A stretch of DNA of 7,701 bases from Eubacteriales Family XIII. Incertae Sedis bacterium (GTDB lineage: Bacteria; Bacillota; Clostridia; Peptostreptococcales; Anaerovoracaceae), in the NCBI GenBank assembly GCA_031263875.1, contig JAISEX010000142.1, positions 1 to 7,701 of the forward strand, written 5' to 3'. Made by a program: the position numbers and the translations under genes. The notes below the pieces were generated by a model, which ran no database searches, was not told the DNA's origin, and saw nothing but the letters and a program-made list of their open reading frames with translations. This document shows positions 6,112-7,701 of this stretch, one piece after another (the first letter of the stretch is position 1; every line of letters begins with the position of its first letter).

Positions 6112-6936
6112 ATGATTTTTGATTCGCACGCGCATATAAATTATGACGGTTATTCCGAGGCGGAGCGCGAGGAACTGATACGAAATATCGAAGGATCAGG
6201 CGTCAGCTACGTGCTGGACGTGGGCTTCGACGTGGCGAGTTCGCGGGTCGCGGCCGCGCACGCGGAACGGCTCCCGTGGTGTTATGCCGCCGTGGGCCTG
6301 CATCCGCACGACGCCGCGGGCGCAACGGATGAGACCGTCGCCGAAATACGCGGGCTTGCGGCACGCTCAGGCGTGGTTGCCGTCGGCGAAATCGGCCTCG
6401 ATTACTACCGCGACCTGTCGCCGCGGGACGCCCAGCAGACGATGTTCAGAAAACAATTGGATATTGCGCGGGAGCTCGGCATGCCGGTCACGATCCACGA
6501 CCGTGACAGCGGGGGCGACACCCTGCGCATACTGAAAGAGGAAGGCTTTTTCGACGCGGAACGCGTAGCGGCGTTTCCGCCGAACCCGGAAACCGGGATC
6601 CCGGACGCGCGCGTCCTGCTCCACTGTTTCTCGGGAACTGCGGACGAGGCTTTGGCGGCGATAGAACTCGGGGCGACGATATCGATAGCCGGCCCCGTTA
6701 CGTACAAGAAAAATGACAAGACGCGGGAGGTTGCGGCGCGGATCCCGCTCGCTCATATGCTGATAGAAACCGACGCGCCGTATCTTTCGCCCGAACCGTT
6801 TCGCGGCAAACCGAACTCATCGCCGTTTATCGTTTTCACGGCGCGGAAAATCGCCGAGGTGCGCGGCGTGTCCGAGGAAGAAATAGAGAACGCGACCTGC
6901 GAAAACGCACTGAGGTTTTTCGGGATAAGGGATTAA
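6112..6936 (+). CDS. tatD: TatD family metal-dependent hydrolase (DNase)
   Basis: The 274-residue protein is a TIM-barrel amidohydrolase-superfamily phosphodiesterase. TatD proteins act as 3'-5' exonucleases on DNA and RNA and are also linked to D-aminoacyl-tRNA deacylation in some lineages. The metal ligands are all in place: His6 and His8 (DSHAH), Glu93 (VGEIGLDYY), His129 (VTIHDRD), His171 (LLHCFSG) and Asp221 (IETDAPYL); HPH at 64-66 and RGKPNSS at 231-237 are also typical. Length is slightly above the usual 255-265, owing to extra residues at about 147-166 between the last helix before the HCFSG strand and that strand. GAGGA at 6101 sets the start. metG lies 227 nt upstream with repeat DNA between them, and tilS starts 68 nt downstream. 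metG-tatD adjacency recurs in Firmicutes, where the gene is often called yabD or ycfH. Confidence 0.94.
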   Translation: MIFDSHAHINYDGYSEAEREELIRNIEGSGVSYVLDVGFDVASSRVAAAHAERLPWCYAAVGLHPHDAAGATDETVAEIRGLAARSGVVAVGEIGLDYYRDLSPRDAQQTMFRKQLDIARELGMPVTIHDRDSGGDTLRILKEEGFFDAERVAAFPPNPETGIPDARVLLHCFSGTADEALAAIELGATISIAGPVTYKKNDKTREVAARIPLAHMLIETDAPYLSPEPFRGKPNSSPFIVFTARKIAEVRGVSEEEIENATCENALRFFGIRD

Positions 6937-6974
6937 AAGGAAAAAATTTGACGTGCGAAAACGCGCCAGAGGTT
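6894..6974 (+). repeat. Short imperfect direct repeat duplicating the tatD 3' end
   Basis: GACCTGCGAAAACGC at 6894-6908 recurs as GACGTGCGAAAACGC at 6950-6964 (14 of 15), and both are followed within a few bases by GAGGTT. The first copy encodes TCENALRF, the conserved C-terminus of TatD; the second encodes TCENAPEV in the frame of tilS. It looks like a local duplication of the tatD end into the tatD-tilS gap. Confidence 0.6.
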
Positions 6975-7004
6975 AAAAAGGATTACCAAACAGGGGGTAA
7001 GAAA

Positions 7005-7701
7005 ATGAAACTGAGAGAGAACGTGCGCGAAACTATTTCGCGTTACGATATGATAGGCGTTGGCGACCATGTCGTGGCCGGCGTGTCAGGCGGGCCCGAT
7101 TCGGTCTGCCTTTTTCATATTTTATCGCAGATAAGCGATGAAATGGATTTCACGATGTCGGCTGTCCATGTGAATCATGGGCTTCGACCCGGCGCGGCGG
7201 ATGCGGATCAAAAATACGTCGAGGAGCTCTGCATGGAGTACGGCGTGCCGCTTACCGTCAAGTCCGTCGACGTGACGGCGCTTGCCGCGGAGCGCGGAGA
7301 AACGCCCGAGGAAGCGGGGCGCACGGCGCGGTACGAGGCGTTCGCGGACGAGGCGATGCGAAGGGATCATTTTAACTGCGGGCGCGTGGCGCACGCGGAC
7401 GCGGAGGATCCCGGGGCGAAACATGCGGGAGAAGGTAATACGGAGCGCTGCGTGCGTATCGCCGTGGCTCATAACAGAAACGATCAAACGGAAACCGTGC
7501 TGATGCGCCTGATGCGGGGAACCGGCCCGGACGGGCTGGCGGGCATGCCGTATACGCGCGCGGACGAGTACGGATACCGGATAATACGTCCGCTTTTGGA
7601 CACGGGACGCGGCGAGATAGAAGCCTACTGCGCGGAGCATGATCTGCGCCCGCGCCGCGACCACACGAACGACGAGCCGAAATATTTCCGAAACAAGATT
7701 C
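7005..7701 (+). CDS. tilS: tRNA(Ile)-lysidine synthase, 5' part (runs off the window)
   Basis: TilS adenylates and attaches lysine to C34 of the tRNA-Ile with a CAU anticodon, switching its identity from Met to Ile; it is usually essential. The visible 232 residues show the N-type ATP-pyrophosphatase P-loop SGGPDS (28-33), HVNHGLR (55-61), EEAGRTARYEAF (102-113), AHNRNDQTETVLMRL.RGTG (155-174), RPLL (195-198) and DHTN...YFRN(K)I (219-232). The end of the N-domain and the C-terminal domains lie beyond base 7701. GGGGG at 6993-6997 is 7 nt before ATG 7005. An in-frame TTG at 6948 with AAGGA upstream could add 19 residues but is less likely. An insertion of about 30 residues (about 122-152) precedes the AHN..DQ motif. 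It continues the metG-tatD strand and is probably co-transcribed. Confidence 0.94.
   Translation, partial: MKLRENVRETISRYDMIGVGDHVVAGVSGGPDSVCLFHILSQISDEMDFTMSAVHVNHGLRPGAADADQKYVEELCMEYGVPLTVKSVDVTALAAERGETPEEAGRTARYEAFADEAMRRDHFNCGRVAHADAEDPGAKHAGEGNTERCVRIAVAHNRNDQTETVLMRLMRGTGPDGLAGMPYTRADEYGYRIIRPLLDTGRGEIEAYCAEHDLRPRRDHTNDEPKYFRNKI

Noticed and set aside
6948..6977. Promoter before tilS (TTGACG at 6948 with GTTAAA at 6972)
   Set aside because: The -10 matches the consensus at only three of six positions, and the short gap favours read-through from tatD.

Overview
The window looks like chromosomal DNA of a fairly GC-rich member of the Clostridia (Bacillota), probably an uncultured gut-type lineage. 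The reasons are a methionyl-tRNA synthetase with a C-terminal tRNA-binding domain next to tatD, a secreted protein ending in choline-binding-type repeats, strong GGAGG ribosome binding sites, and gene-free stretches full of small GC-rich palindromic repeats. Every supported gene lies on the + strand. The taxonomic call is inference; no rRNA or other decisive marker is present.

Layout: (1) Bases 1-1182 hold the 3' part of a modular surface protein, with three InlB-B-like repeats followed by six cell-wall-binding repeats. A probable intrinsic terminator follows. (2) Bases 1183-2115 are gene-free. They hold a short palindrome known from many genomes by its translation 'CERSEAIQ', a perfect GC hairpin, copy 1 of a dispersed repeat that carries a 79-bp inverted-repeat-bounded AT-rich segment, and a possible promoter. 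(3) Bases 2116-3765 encode a membrane-anchored protein with a cytoplasmic tyrosine-rich decapeptide repeat, one transmembrane helix, TPRs and a chitobiase C-terminal-type domain. (4) metG follows after 25 nt. (5) A 227-nt gap holds copy 2 of the dispersed repeat. (6) tatD comes next, and (7) the 5' part of tilS runs off the window.

Functionally, metG (charging of tRNA-Met), tatD (metal-dependent nuclease) and tilS (lysidine modification of tRNA-Ile) form a housekeeping block concerned with tRNA and nucleic acid metabolism. metG-tatD adjacency is a recurring arrangement in Firmicutes. The TPR membrane protein is probably co-transcribed with metG. Its role is unknown. The surface protein upstream is separated by a terminator and is unrelated in function.

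The least explained features are the pair of dispersed repeats and the hairpin that differs between them (4-nt loop in one, 63-nt segment in the other), the bacterial tyrosine-rich decapeptide repeat, and a short duplication of the tatD 3' end lying in frame with tilS. I found no CRISPR array, tRNA, rRNA, transposase, defence island or recognisable riboswitch, and no strong case for a wholly new system.
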